Program-made: the position numbers and the translations under genes | Origin: Anagrus nilaparvatae | Lineage: Eukaryota > Arthropoda > Insecta > Hymenoptera > Mymaridae | Direction: 5' to 3' | Assembly: GCA_022575985.1 (NCBI GenBank) | Contig: JAKSXM010000147.1 | Span: 22,726,001 to 22,790,000 of the forward strand | Length of the DNA: 64,000 nucleotides | Notes under the pieces: generated by a model | Told to the model about the DNA's origin: nothing | The model's input: the letters and a program-made list of their open reading frames with translations, nothing else | Databases searched by the model: none | In this document: positions 45,365 through 56,674 of the stretch, one piece after another | How positions within the stretch are numbered: the first letter of the stretch is position 1 | How the letters are laid out: each line of letters opens with the position of its first letter

Positions 45365-45424
45365 TACAAAATTTGTTTTAACCAAAATCGTATCAGTACC
45401 TAAAATTTATTGCAGAAAAGTATT

Positions 45425-45720
45425 ATTTTTATTTCAAATTCCTATGTTGGGTCCTGTTGGGCCTAATTAGGCCAAAAGACCCAAATCTAATTCCCCCTAT
45501 CAGATGGCTCCCTCCAATCCTAACAACTTTTATACGAAACATTTTTCATTATTAAAATGGAACACGTTAATTGGATGGGGTATTTGAAAAAGTCCGGCTC
45601 GGCAGGGGCGAGGAGATGAAAAAGTGACGTTTTAGGGGGGGAGGAGTGAAATGGACTTAGAATATTTTCGTTTTGAAACTTTGAAAAATCTGGGCCTAGG
45701 AGCTCACCCTGTGTATCTCA
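45425..45720. repeat. Mixed dispersed repeat, GACTTAGAATATTTT type
   Basis: GGTATTTGAAAAAGTCCGGC, GATGAAAAAGTGACGTTTTA, a G run and GAAATGGACTTAGAATATTT parallel 19030-19170. A small palindrome GGGCCTAATTAGGCC lies at 45458-45472. Confidence 0.45.
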
Positions 45721-46075
45721 TAAATATTTTGATACACCAATGCTTATAAATAAAAAACAATTTTTTAGCGCGATCACTCCAAATATCCAATATATAGTAT
45801 GTTTGGTCAAAAAATGGAATGCTCCTGTAAATGTCGAATTCGTGGAGAAATTTTGTCCCCAGGTCATTTCGGTGCCTCATGTGTGGGTATGTATGTTCAA
45901 AAACTTGTATCCTCTATTTCTCAAAAACTATTTGATAAATCAAAAATACTCTGAAGCAAATTTTTTGAAATTAGATCTAGTTGCAGGATTTTATTGTAGG
46001 AAGGATCTCATTCAGTCTTTGCGGAGAAATCATGCAAAATCCGATTTTAGATATTACAAATTTTAGGAAAAAATG
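45721..46075 (+). repeat. Unclassified dispersed repeat, partner of 12000-12260
   Basis: It aligns in reverse with 12000-12260 (see there). The 108-codon frame 45740-46066 inside is of mixed composition but has no family motif that I know, and the partner copy has no matching open frame, so I do not call a gene. Confidence 0.5.
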
Positions 46076-46799
46076 CTAAAAATTGTACTATTTTTTAATT
46101 TAATGTAATTTAAAGAAAATTTATTAGCTGAAGATCTCCAAAAAACTTGAAGAGATTTGTGATCGTGCTTGTAATAAAAAAGTCTTGGGTTTTTTATAAA
46201 TAAAATAGCAATTTTTGAATCTTATTTTAAGTTCTTGCACTAACAATAAATTATTACATTACAAAACAATTAATTCTTTAGTAGAACCTTGCATAATTAT
46301 TTAAAGTACTTAAATAATTTTCATGAAAAATTATATTATTTACAATGAATTTTTCATCAGAAACAAAGTAAATAAATTAAAATAAGCACTTTCCATATTA
46401 ATTAAAAATATTAAAGTAAATATAATATTTAATATTATGTAGAATATGAATAAAATACGTACTTTGTATTTTAAAACAAAATCCTTTACTAGTATGAATT
46501 CACATGTGAACAAGTTTCTCATGCGCAACTACACTTAAGCACTTTGTACCTATTTATAAATTGTTTCAAATGTAGCATCTATGCATGTATATTTGTTCAC
46601 AATAAATATGAATATACATATTTTGAATTATATATTTGTATGCGTTGAATATACATAGGAATTCATGAGTACCATAAAAGCTATAAGCTAAAATAATGCT
46701 TCAAGAAGATAACGTTCACTACAATATTAGGCAAATTTTAGTTTCCTGTCAACACATTCCACTCAGTTAGTTTAAGAGCATTCACTCTCTTTCTCAAGT
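46076..46799. other. A+T-rich intron sequence, no feature recognised
   Basis: Low-complexity only. Confidence 0.6.
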
Positions 46800-47215
46800 A
46801 AAATAAAATTAGAACTTTTATGGAAAAAAAATTATGCATTACCTTCAAAAAGAAAAAAAATAATAGCCTTTTTTTATTTTTGATAACTAAAGATTTTACA
46901 AATTTAGGTAGCAGATTTAAAAAATCAAGTAATTATAAATGTTCTAAAACTAGGACTACTGTAGGAAATAGTTGGATATACTTTGTCAAAAAAAAAAAAA
47001 AAGATTTAAGAGTTCCTTCATTTTTTGATGGCAAGAATTTTTATAAATTTGGGTGTCTGAACCAAGCAATTAATTAATGGCAAATTTTATTACAAATTAT
47101 AACTCCAATGAAAAAAAAAAACAAAAGTGGTTTGAAACAAAAATTTTCGGAATACGTCCTAGCAGCAGAGCAAATACTGGTTACATACACACATGCACAC
47201 GCACATGTTTTAGCA
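46800..47215 (+). repeat. Decayed copy of the microsatellite-bearing repeat
   Basis: GAACTTTTATGGAAAAAAAA, CTAAAACTAGGACTACTGTA and TGGTTACATACACACATGCA follow the order of the 9048-10770 internal unit, including a decayed CA tract. The open frame 46820-47077 is a by-product. Confidence 0.5.
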
Positions 47216-49424
47216 TTTTAATATACAAAAAATCAAAATTTTACTAATTTATAAATACATACATCGATTAAAAATAAAAACTAGAGTTATAATCAGTAAA
47301 TTAAAGCACTTGATTTTTTTTTTAATTTTACAATATTTACTGAATCCTTAAACATTTGCTCTTATATCTAATTGATTAAAAACAATGGTATATTACAGCT
47401 AATTAGAGTAGAATTCAATTATTAAAAAGCTTGCATTTTTATATTAAGATGCTCGAAAGTTCAGATGCATGACGTTTATAATTAAAAAACTGAAAATATG
47501 AAAAAAAAATTATTTTTTATAAGCAATATAAGCTTTTTTATTTTTTAAAAATGTTAACTACGAATTTTTTCCAAGAGTTTTAAGGTTACAAGTAGTTTGT
47601 GTATTTTGTGCATAATATTATTAACTGAACACAGAAATTGTTAAATTTTAGAATAATAAAAGCTGAATTGTAATTTTTATTTTGTAAGCAACCAGCGAGT
47701 ATTTAAAATTACAACTTTGATTTTTGATTGTAAAATAATATTATTTATACTTGTACTTAAATATTTATTTACAAGTAAAATGTAAGATAATTAAGAAAAA
47801 CTTTTTTGAAATCAAATACTTTTATTCTATCTAATTAATAAAAATTGAATTTTAATGTTTATTTTTTTTAGTATTATTGATTAATAAATATACCAAAAGT
47901 TTACTTCAATTTAAAGAAGCCAATCAGATTTATTCAAAGTTTTATTTACAGAAGAGCAGAAGTTATTCAAAAATCATATTCAATATTATTTTTACTGTAT
48001 AGAGAAATATAAAGTTAATTAATTAAGTAAGAAATAAGAAACTAATTATATTCGAAATAGAGCATACAAATATCTAAACTTAAATGCAAACTAAATTACA
48101 AAAGCTTTTACCTACTTCAAAAATTATTATTTTCTTATAAGCACGTTGAATGCCCTAATTCATTATAACAAGAAAATTTCGCTTTAGAAAATATTGACAT
48201 TAAAATTTGTAACAATTTTTAAATTACACCTGAAAATCATGCAAGACAACGCAAATATTTAGTAAAAATATTGCAAGAAAACCCTAAAAAAGGACAGTTT
48301 CTGATGATTTCGAGGCTAATTTAAAGGCCATACCAACGAATTTCAGGTATTTTTGACCTCGGATTCAGGTTTAACAACACAAATACATACAGCAGGGCAA
48401 ATCTCAAAGTCGCTATCGATTTCAGGATCCTCCTTCGCCTCCTCGTTTTAATTGGAGTAAAGGGACTGTTTTTGAGATGAAAATGGCGCCGAATAAATTA
48501 GAAAAGATGCCCAAATATCAATAAAACTCTGAGTCATATTCATTATAATATTACGCATGCATATTACAATAACCCATTTACCCAAAAAAAGTCAATAATA
48601 ATAACAGTTCTATTTTTATACCATATATTTTTCCTTTATCCAAAAAGTATAATTTTACAACAACAAAAAATCCCTTACAGTAACCGGATTTATCTTTTCA
48701 ATGTAATATCTGAAAAATTTAACTTTTATATTTAATATTAAAAAAGTTTATATATTAAAAAATGTCAATTATAAATAAATAAACAAAGTTTAAAAACTTT
48801 TTTTTTTATAACAAATATTTTTAAAATTTTATATATTTAAAAAAAAAATGTAAAAAAAAAAACTTTATAAAATAAAATAAAGAAGAAGCCAAAGAAAAAT
48901 AATAAAATTAAATGAAAATGACTATTTGAAAAATAAGTTTTACTTTCTTAAAATAAAAAAAAAAAAAGTAGAAAAAATGTACTTTTTTTCATATAGTTTA
49001 TAAAAAAAGTCTTTTATCTTTTGACTTGTATATAAGTTTTTTTTTGCTACAAGACTTATATGTCCTGCGGATTTTCTTACCAAATAAGCTTTAATGCAGC
49101 AGCAAGTGCGTCATTTTTACATAGTGACGCGTAATACATTTTATAGCAAGTACGTGTCGCCGCATGGCTATGTAACAATTTACTATATATACTTTATATA
49201 CCAACATCTTTTCTTTTCTTTTTTTTAACACTCGACCTCTCGTTCAATCATCAGTTTATATATACAGAATACATTATAACACGCGATGCATAAAATGGAA
49301 TAATATTTCATGATTTTTCTTTTCTCTTATGCATACTTTTTTTTTTATAGTTGTTTATAAAAAAAGATTTATTATTATACATGACTAATTTAGATATATA
49401 TGGGTGTGGTTAAAATATTTTATT
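47216..49424. other. A+T-rich intron sequence with two balanced patches
   Basis: 48290-48500 (GATGATTTCGAGGCTAATTT, CAGGATCCTCCTTCGCCTCC, AAATGGCGCCGAATAAAT) and 49060-49180 (CAGCAGCAAGTGCGTCATTT, AAGTACGTGTCGCCGCATGG) stand out in composition. Neither has a convincing ORF with splice sites in the dpr phase. The rest is A/T tracts. Confidence 0.45.
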
Positions 49425-49946
49425 TTTTTATTTTTTTTTTTTTTTTTTTCATAAAAATTTAAAGGTTTTTTTTGCCGGGCTGTGGGGATACAAGCTCCAG
49501 AGCACCTGACTTAATTTAAAAGCTCCTAGCCCTCCACCTGTTAGAGTCCCCGTTGGTCTATTCTGATCCCTTTAAGTAAGAGCCCTGGATATCCCAATAT
49601 TGTGTTTTATTTGTTCCCTTGGATGGTGCTCGCGGTTAGTGTCCCAAAAGTGACAATCTGCAGATATCTTGCCTCTATTGGGAAGTCCAGACCTGGTTCC
49701 ATGCGAGCATGATCCCAGAATCACCCTTACTTTGATTGAGGGTTCAAATGACTGCTTAATTGCTACCTTGTGTGTTAGTCTTCCGAAGATGTGGACCAGA
49801 GGTCAGAATAACTCAAATCAGGTTCTTCCGGCAATGAACCAGCTCCAGGTTCCCCAGTTAGTGACATGGATCAGGGCGAGCATAGACCTTGAGGCATAGT
49901 CCGTAGAAATATTTTACCACAGTTCGGGTATACCTGTTGCAGGCTC
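49425..49946 (-). other. R1/I-type LINE 3' UTR and poly(A) tail
   Basis: Follows the LINE stop on the minus strand and ends in a long A tract (plus-strand poly-T, about 49428-49450). Composition is balanced, unlike its surroundings. The frame on the other strand at 49669-49899 is a by-product. Confidence 0.7.
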
Positions 49947-50800
49947 ACCTTAGGCTTCCCACTCAGATGGTCTCTGCCCTCCCATGAAGTCCCCAAGGCC
50001 GAGTGACCTTACACAATTCACTAGACTCTGAGGTTTCAATGGTCCAACATTTTCCGTGTTCGTTAATGAAAACTCGAGGTACCGTCTACGTCTACCGTCT
50101 GGACAAGCCCAGATCAGATGTTCGGTGGTTTCTGTCGATTCATCACAGAATCTGCAGTTCCAAATATAGTTCATGTTCTCCCATCTGTGATGGTTCAATA
50201 TGGAGTGACCCGTTATCCAGCCCACCACAACACGAATGTAGATTCTATTCATATGCACTAGTTTCTCACGCCACTCGTAGATCGGAGAGGTACCTAGGGC
50301 CCTTTTGGACTGCCTTGGATTCCGTCCACTCCGTTGCGTTCTCCCTACCCATTAAGTCGGAGATAGCTAACACAACCTCGCACCAAGGAGTTCCGATGAC
50401 GGCAGTTGGGACTTCTATCTTGGTTCCTTTCTTGGCTAGAAAGACAGCTTTCTTGTTACCTGGTGAATCCACGTGAGTAGGTACTCAGTAAAGCGAACCG
50501 TCTACCGCGTACTTTTGATCCGTCTACCGTGAGTGTTTAGAGAAGTTTTGCATTTGCGTACCAGCTTCGAGAAAGCCCTTACTGAGTCCAGAGCTTTGAG
50601 AGCAGCCACGCTATCCGATCATATGCTAATTCTTATTCCCTCTGTCCCCTGACAAAGCATCTTCTCTGCGCATATCTTTATAACCAGTATTTCCGATTCA
50701 AACACCGAGTGCCGTCTACCCATTCATCCCTGCTGGTTATACTAATGAAGAACCTCTTTTCGAAGATAATCTCCTCATCAGTTCTGTCTAGGCCATTGTT
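49947..50800 (-). pseudogene. R1/I-type LINE: RNase H and C-terminal zinc-knuckle remnant
   Basis: Minus strand. The RNase H region reads ITSRDEWVDGT near 50730, SDSVAALKALDSVRAFSKLV near 50600, then SPGNKKAVFLAKKGTKIEVP (expected DIPGNEKAD-type motif) at 50472-50266. The next frame (50258-49950) has RVVVGWITGHSILNHHRW and the cysteine/histidine knuckle CRFCDESTETTEHLIWACP typical of LINE C-termini, closing near SLGLGDFMGG. Frames shift between blocks and stops interrupt the RNase H, so it is dead. RNase H plus this knuckle points to the R1/I/LOA group. Confidence 0.85.
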
Positions 50801-51835
50801 CAGAAGTTACATGCAGGGCAGTTCCGCTATCGCAGCGTGCCCATAGAGATATTGTATAGAGGAAACATCCCATTATAATTACGTGGGTCTTCTTAAGAGA
50901 GAGAAAGGTGCTATAGCGCAACATCTATCTCTCTCTAAACTGCTTAGTTCAGGCGACAAAATCTAGCTTAAGAGTCCTAACCTTCTTTTTCTGATTATCG
51001 AGGTCCTTATTGAACCAGACGTCACCTCTTTTCTGACATTTGAGCTTCAAGGTACAGTTGGTCTCATATGAATCCATGGCTGCCCTCTTGATAGCTTCCA
51101 ATGCGAGTTCAATTTCCTCAGGAGTCTCATACCTCCTTGGAAGTTGTTTGATCGATTTTCTCTGAGAGTTCTTGTACCCATCCCAGTCAGTACTTCTAGG
51201 ATTCCTAGAGTACTCTGGTCCGTGTCCACTACCCTCCACAGAAAAGTGAACGTATTTGTGACCCCAGAGAGATTTCTCGTCTGAAACTCACCAATTTTGA
51301 ATTAAATCATTCAGATTTAGCCTACAAACTGTTATGTCAATAAGGGTCTCGCCCCTACTGTTTGAAATAGTAGGTACGGTCCCCTTATTCACAACATCTA
51401 ATCTATTATTTACTAAGTACTCCAGAAGGTCACGGTCTCTACGGTCGCTAGACCGACTCCCCCACAGAGCGTGGTGCGACTTGGAGTCGCATCCAATAAT
51501 CAGCCAGGAAATTTCTAAGTTCTCGTCTTCTGCCAGTGTCTTCAGACTGTCCGAAGGCCCCGAATCCTTACAGGGAAGTTGCGAGGACGCCACTATGATT
51601 TCCCTATCCTCCACGTTGTCTCTAACTACCTTAACTGTAATAGTAGTTAGATCCTTATTAGTATTGTCTAGGCATCAGCTCGGCTTTCGATCCCCTGACT
51701 ACATAACAGGTTCTTGAGTTAGTACCGGCTGCCCTGAATACCGCACCAGCCTCATTCAGTCCCTTGATTTCATTATGTAGAATCCAAGGTTCCTGGATAA
51801 GGACTAAATTTAAAATGTTTTAAATTCTTGTTATT
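50801..51835 (-). pseudogene. R1/I-type LINE: AP-endonuclease remnant, RT deleted
   Basis: Minus strand, 5' part of ORF2. It starts near 51810 with LVLIQEPWILHNEIKGL, the first endonuclease block, and shifts frame near 51660. It continues with REIIVASSQLP, IIGCDSKSHHALWGS (GCDSNSHH active-site block) and GETLIDITVCRLNLNDLIQNW (ID.T block). An in-frame stop at 51288-51290 precedes VSDEKSLWGHKYVHFSVEGS and a linker with ELALEAIKRAAMDSY, ending near 50949. What should follow, the entire RT domain, is missing: within about 150-200 bp the sequence passes into RNase H. The plus-strand frame 51334-51717 is a shadow. Confidence 0.85.
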
Positions 51836-54408
51836 GTCATTTTTTAATGGCAGTTAACGCACCTGGAAGGCCTGCAATTCCAGTACTTTTAACTCAGAAT
51901 ACTTTTAAAACTCTCACCCATCGTTCAATGTTATCTTTTTTTATGAAAATAAAAAATATGTTCCATTAAAACTAAAATTTCTTAAAATTTATTTTTTTTT
52001 GTAATAATTGAAAATCAATTAATTCGTAAATTTATCGTAGAGTGGGCGTATGGTGTAAGCTATCAGCATAAGGCGACGAAATGATTTTCTCAAAAGGGGG
52101 TTTAAAATATTTTATTCTAAGACTAGATAAATTCAGCTAAATGCAAAAAATTATGCAGTTTCTAATTTTTGAGTTCTAGGTATTAGGTGTTAGAACTAGA
52201 GGGTAGCATAATAGTTAAAACAAAACAAGTAAATATTTTCCATGACCATGGATTATGTTAGTTAACAAACAAATTATAAATATTATTTTGTCAACTAATT
52301 AAAAACTTGAGCAAATTTTTTTTAACTATTAGACTAATATACATATAATCAAAGTTATTAGAACCACGTTTTACATACCCTTGAGTAAAAAGACAAGTTA
52401 ATTGAAAATGCTTGTTTAATGAGTTGCAAAAGTTTTTTAAAGTAAAAAAGTATTTAAAAGTTCACGACGAAAATATATAACTTTGAAAATCATTATCATA
52501 CTTTTAAGCGTTATAGATTTTCTATATCTTTATAAATATTTTATTATATTTATATTCTATTTAAATTTTTGAAGACGATTTATGAGAAAACCAGTTATCA
52601 AATATAGATTACAAGTAAAGAATCAAACTGATGCCTTTTAGAAATAGGGATCATGGGTTACCATAAGAAATATTAGTTCTTATGATAAGCACTTTCTAGG
52701 CCTAATAATTTTTTTTTAATTCCATGTGCTTCTACTATACCAAAGAGTATTAATTTATTAGGTCTAGAAATGGCTTAAGAGTAAAATTCGGTTCCTACTA
52801 TAATCGCATGCAGTGGTTCAACCTTGTTTCTGTGTACACATAATATTATAAAAGTTAAAGTAAAAAGGTTAAAATTATCGAAAAGTTTTATTTGAAGTAA
52901 GTTAAACAAAGTATCATAGCATGAGTTGGAATAATATTATTTTATTGTCATAACATTGTTATATTCTTTTATATAATACAAAATTCTAAGTGCGATTTCT
53001 AGTTTTTTTTTTTCAAAAGTTTTACTGAACAATACGTATATTCATAAATAAATGAAATATCAGATTTCTATATTCATATATGTATGAAATGTCTGACCTG
53101 TTAAACGTAGAAATGTCACATTTTATTGAGTTTTGTTCTCGATTTCATGTCTGTCTATATTATAAGTATATGTATGCCTAACAGTGAGATATAGTTTTAT
53201 AAGCAAATATAAATTTTATATGCAGTATGTATGAGCTATTTTCAAAAATCATATTATTCAGCAAACCTAAATAATGGTAGTGACTCAATGATGATTTAAT
53301 TGTGTTGCTTTAATATCAACGAATTATTATGTTGTTTAGGTGAATTAATTTTATCCATTCACTGTGTTGTTGACTTGTATTTACTTCCAAAAATTAAGCA
53401 TTTACATAAGATTTTATTATTTTCCGTTGAATGTTACAAATTATTCTAAAACTAATATTAAGATTTATGCTAGATTTTTTCTTATGGTATTTTTTTGTTT
53501 GTTAAAAAATCATGCCAATAGATAAATTTTTAAATATATGCACAAAAATGTGGTAATAATAAGTAAAACATTCAAGCATTTTGTCAAATCTGTTCTTGTA
53601 TTGATTATATTGCATTTGTTTATCGAAAATTTAATTTTTGGTAAATATTTGAGAAATACTAGTTCTCCAGATTTAACTTCCAAAAAACCTATAGTAGACC
53701 TTTTCTTATGCTGATTATAAATTTAAAAGCTCTCCCCCCCCCCCCCTCCACACTTGCATTGGGGCTAAGGTAATTTTTCACTAATTGTTCACAGTAAATG
53801 TGAACGCCTGATAACCTGAAACTTCTGGCACTGAAATGGCCTTTACTATGGTCCAAAAATCCCATGAAATCTTTTTTAAATGAGAGCGCGCATCTTGATT
53901 GATTGGCTTTTCTTATATATTTATAAGACGATATTTAAATGGACGCCGGACGGTTAGAAACTTAATTGTACCGGAAAAAAGTGAGCTTTAACGAATATTT
54001 AATTTTTTTTAATCTTAGACGTATTTTAAATAATAAGTAAGTAATAATTTTTATTTTAAATTGAATTAGAAAACAAAATTTATTTATTTTTCACTGTCAC
54101 CGAAAATCCAAACGGTGACAATCTTTACAGCGACGCAGAAGATCGCACTTTTTAGTATTATGTTCATATGATCGAACGAACTTGCCTTTAGCCTTAGATG
54201 AAAATTTAGAATATTTTGTTCAACTATAAAACCAGATATCTATATATTTACAGCCAGTTTAATAATATTTTTTTGTTCGGAATCATACTGGGAAAATTAT
54301 GCAAAAAATAATTATTTAAAAACTTATTTATACTTTATCATAGTTTTAAACATAAAAATGTAAAAATGAACCATCATTAAAAGGATTTAAATTTATTCAA
54401 AATCTTAC
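51836..54408. other. A+T-rich intron sequence; repeat relic near 53680-53860
   Basis: CTTCCAAAAAACCTATAGTA, a C run of 14 at about 53732-53746 and ACCTGAAACTTCTGGCACTG resemble fragments of the 24.4 kb foldback units. Nothing else recognised. The last bases form the 5' splice site of the signal-peptide exon. Confidence 0.45.
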
Positions 54409-54506
54409 CTTTTTCAAGGGACCTGGCTAATAATATCGTTGGTAATATTAAAAAAACCATATACCAGGAAAGCCGGTCCCGCATTCTTAAGAATTTTCGG
54501 GTCCAC
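54409..54506 (-). CDS. dpr: dpr-family exon with start codon and signal peptide
   Basis: A 98 bp minus-strand exon between an acceptor with a long T tract (TTTTTTATTTCAG) and the donor AAAAAG|GTAAGAT. The ATG at 54484-54482 has A at -3 and opens 25 codons: a short basic start (MRDRLSW) and a hydrophobic core (YMVFLILPTILLA), a clear secretory signal. Then RSLEK runs into the split Asp codon shared with 15938-16128. The 22 bases before the ATG are then 5' UTR; the frame stays open to the acceptor, so an upstream start cannot be excluded. The acceptor shows that at least one more 5' exon exists, probably outside the window. Without the phase match to the Ig exon this exon alone would not be identifiable. 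Confidence 0.8.
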
Positions 54507-56255
54507 CTGAAATAAAAAAAAAATTTTTTAATTAGAATCTAATTTAAAATTTGATTAAACTATTAAAATTAAGTTTATGATAATTATATAATAAATATAC
54601 ACGTATTAAAATTTATGTAATAAATATGAATGTTCTGCAATAATTTAAACCGTTTTTAGAATTCCGTCACTTGTTAGCATAATCCATTGAGTTATTAAGG
54701 CTTTCTCTCTCTCTCTCTTTTTAAGTAAAAGCTAATAGTCAATTTGCTCGTATAGCTTGACTAAACGACAAAATGATTTATCCTTCTTAGAGTTTTACGT
54801 AAACACGGCAACCTCAGCAATTTATAGGCTTGGTCGATATTATGAAGTATTATTTATATACGTATTTTATTATACATGTATACCTAATCAAAATATCTTA
54901 TCGTTACAGAAAGTTAAAAATAGGTAATAATCTTTTATCACGTTATGTTTTCTTGCAAATTTTATTAAGCTTTTTGAAATTCTTTTAAAAATATTACTGC
55001 TAATTTATATTCAATTATTTAAAAAGATAAGCATACTGTAATTAATTACTATTATTTTTTTGTTCGGGAGGTCTAAAAATTCCAAATATTATTAGGGAAA
55101 AATTGAAATGCAAAATATTAATTTTAAGCTTGAATAAATTTGTTTTAGTACTGAAAAATCAAAAAATTTCGAAATAAAGCTAACTATTGTTAAAATTTAG
55201 TAAAATAAATATAAGTTTTCTAAAAAACTAAATTTTTTTATACGTTATAATTAGTATTCTGAATAGATATTTATTTTTTTAATTTAAAAAACTAATGAGT
55301 ACGCATAAAAAAGAATAGTGTAGAGAATGTTGAAATAAAAAATTTATATTTTAAGCAAATATAAAAAAAAACAATATTTACATAGAGTGAAGTAGAAAAG
55401 TACGAAATAAAAAGTATAAAAAAAAGTTAGAAAGCAAGGATTTATAATTGTATAAGGTTATATATAGCTCTTTGCCTCGTAAAAAATATAGAGAAAAAGT
55501 TTATGTAAAAAATGAGGACTTATAACAGTAAGTATTTATAAGCCTCATTTTAAAAAAATAGAACTATACAAACTAAAAAAGTATTAGTAATTCATATTAA
55601 AATAACAATTTTAATTTTTAATTAGATTAATCTTCTTTAGGGTAGAAGAAGGGGTTCTTGATGTAGCTTACAGTTCCAATTAATTTTTTAACTTAAACTA
55701 TTATATTATAACTCACATCGCCCAGCCACAAAAGTATTCATTAATCAAATGCTTAGTGGCTAGAAACCAGTTTTTTGGGGTTTAAACATCAGAGATTAGT
55801 TTTAGGAAAAATTACGTTTTGAAAATTATCAAAATTGGTATTTAAATAAATAATTAGCTTTTTCAAAGAAATTTCAAAACTTTTTAGACAAATATTTCCA
55901 CAAAATTTTAAAATATCCGTAGTTTAATTAAGCATTTACTTTATTTTACAAAAGCCCCTTTTACCCTAATTTAAAGAGAAATAGCTTAATAATCCTCTGC
56001 TTTGTAAGTAATTCTTATTCTTTGCAGGTCGATTGAATTTTCTACATGGTTAATACCGTTTTTTGGGACGGTTGTATACAAATATGATTTTATCAAAAAA
56101 ATAAAAATGTCAAAAAATTTGAGAAACAAAACCTGGAAATTCTTAATGGGGGTGACTGAACCATTTTTCGTAAAAATTGATATAATTTTCGAATTCAGTA
56201 ACCCAAAAGACGCTAATATCTGTTAAAATAACTTTGATTATTGTCTCCACTTGTG
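54507..56255. other. Intron upstream of the signal-peptide exon, A+T-rich
   Basis: No 5' UTR exon can be recognised from sequence alone. A CT repeat lies at 54703-54718. Confidence 0.5.
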
Positions 56256-56674
56256 CACTATAAAAAGTAACTTCCTTATATTAACAAAAAAATTAGAACA
56301 TTTTCGAAAAATTAGTAAATTTTCATGTAAATATTCGAAAAAAATCGTAAATTTACTAAATTTAGAATATTAACAAAAAATTCGAGTATTCTCGATTTTT
56401 TTTTGTGAATTCGTAAGAAAAATTGATAATTTACAATTTTTTTTCGAAAATTTACAAAAAATAGTTGTAAATTTCAGAAAAATAATTGTGAATTTACAAC
56501 TTTTTTCGTAAATTCACAAAAAAAAATCGAGAATTCTCAAATTTTTCGATAATATACTAAATTTAGTAAATTTACGATTTTTTTCGAATATTTATAAATT
56601 TTTTTGAAAATTTACTAATTTTTCGAAAATGTTCTAATTTTTTTGTTATTATAAGGAAGTTACTTTTTACAGTG
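56256..56674. mobile_element. Palindromic MITE, CACTG family, best copy
   Basis: Ends CACTATAAAAAGTAACTTCC and GGAAGTTACTTTTTACAGTG. Complementarity runs nearly the full 419 bp through TTCGAAAAATTAGTAAATTT, AAAAATCGTAAATTTACTAA and AGTTGTAAATTTC. It is the reference copy for 16651, 17853 and 30211. The target duplication is not clear. No ORF. Confidence 0.85.

Larger units (their letters stand above)
44402..45375. mobile_element. Tandem array of about seven GC-rich hairpin elements
   Basis: A G+C-rich island made of successive palindromes of about 120-170 bp with no unique DNA between them. Most units share an outer motif close to GCTGGTTCTACAAAC and an inner motif close to CGCAACGCAATGCGCA, but each unit's stem is an individual variant that matches its own other arm better than its neighbours. 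Units: 44409-44541, 44553-44702, 44705-44829 (broken), 44830-44948, 44955-45123, 45118-45267 and 45262-45364 (half). Open frames across it (such as 45077-44574 minus) run through several hairpins and are not genes. Confidence 0.85.
16129..54408 (-). other. dpr: 38,280 bp dpr intron
   Basis: The interval between the donor after the signal-peptide exon (AAAAAG|GTAAGAT) and the acceptor before the Ig exon (TTTTTTCCAG). Phases fit: one base (G) left over upstream and two (AT) at the start downstream, giving an Asp codon. The intron holds most of the mobile elements listed here. An unseen small or alternative exon inside it cannot be excluded. Confidence 0.8.

Noticed and set aside
45740..46066. 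108-codon ORF as a host gene
   Set aside because: It lies in a dispersed repeat whose other copy (12000-12260) does not keep the frame, and no motif is recognised.
51334..51717. Plus-strand 127-codon ORF
   Set aside because: Shadow of the minus-strand LINE endonuclease, which has recognisable motifs in its own frame. The plus-strand frame 50003-50476 is likewise a shadow of the RNase H region.
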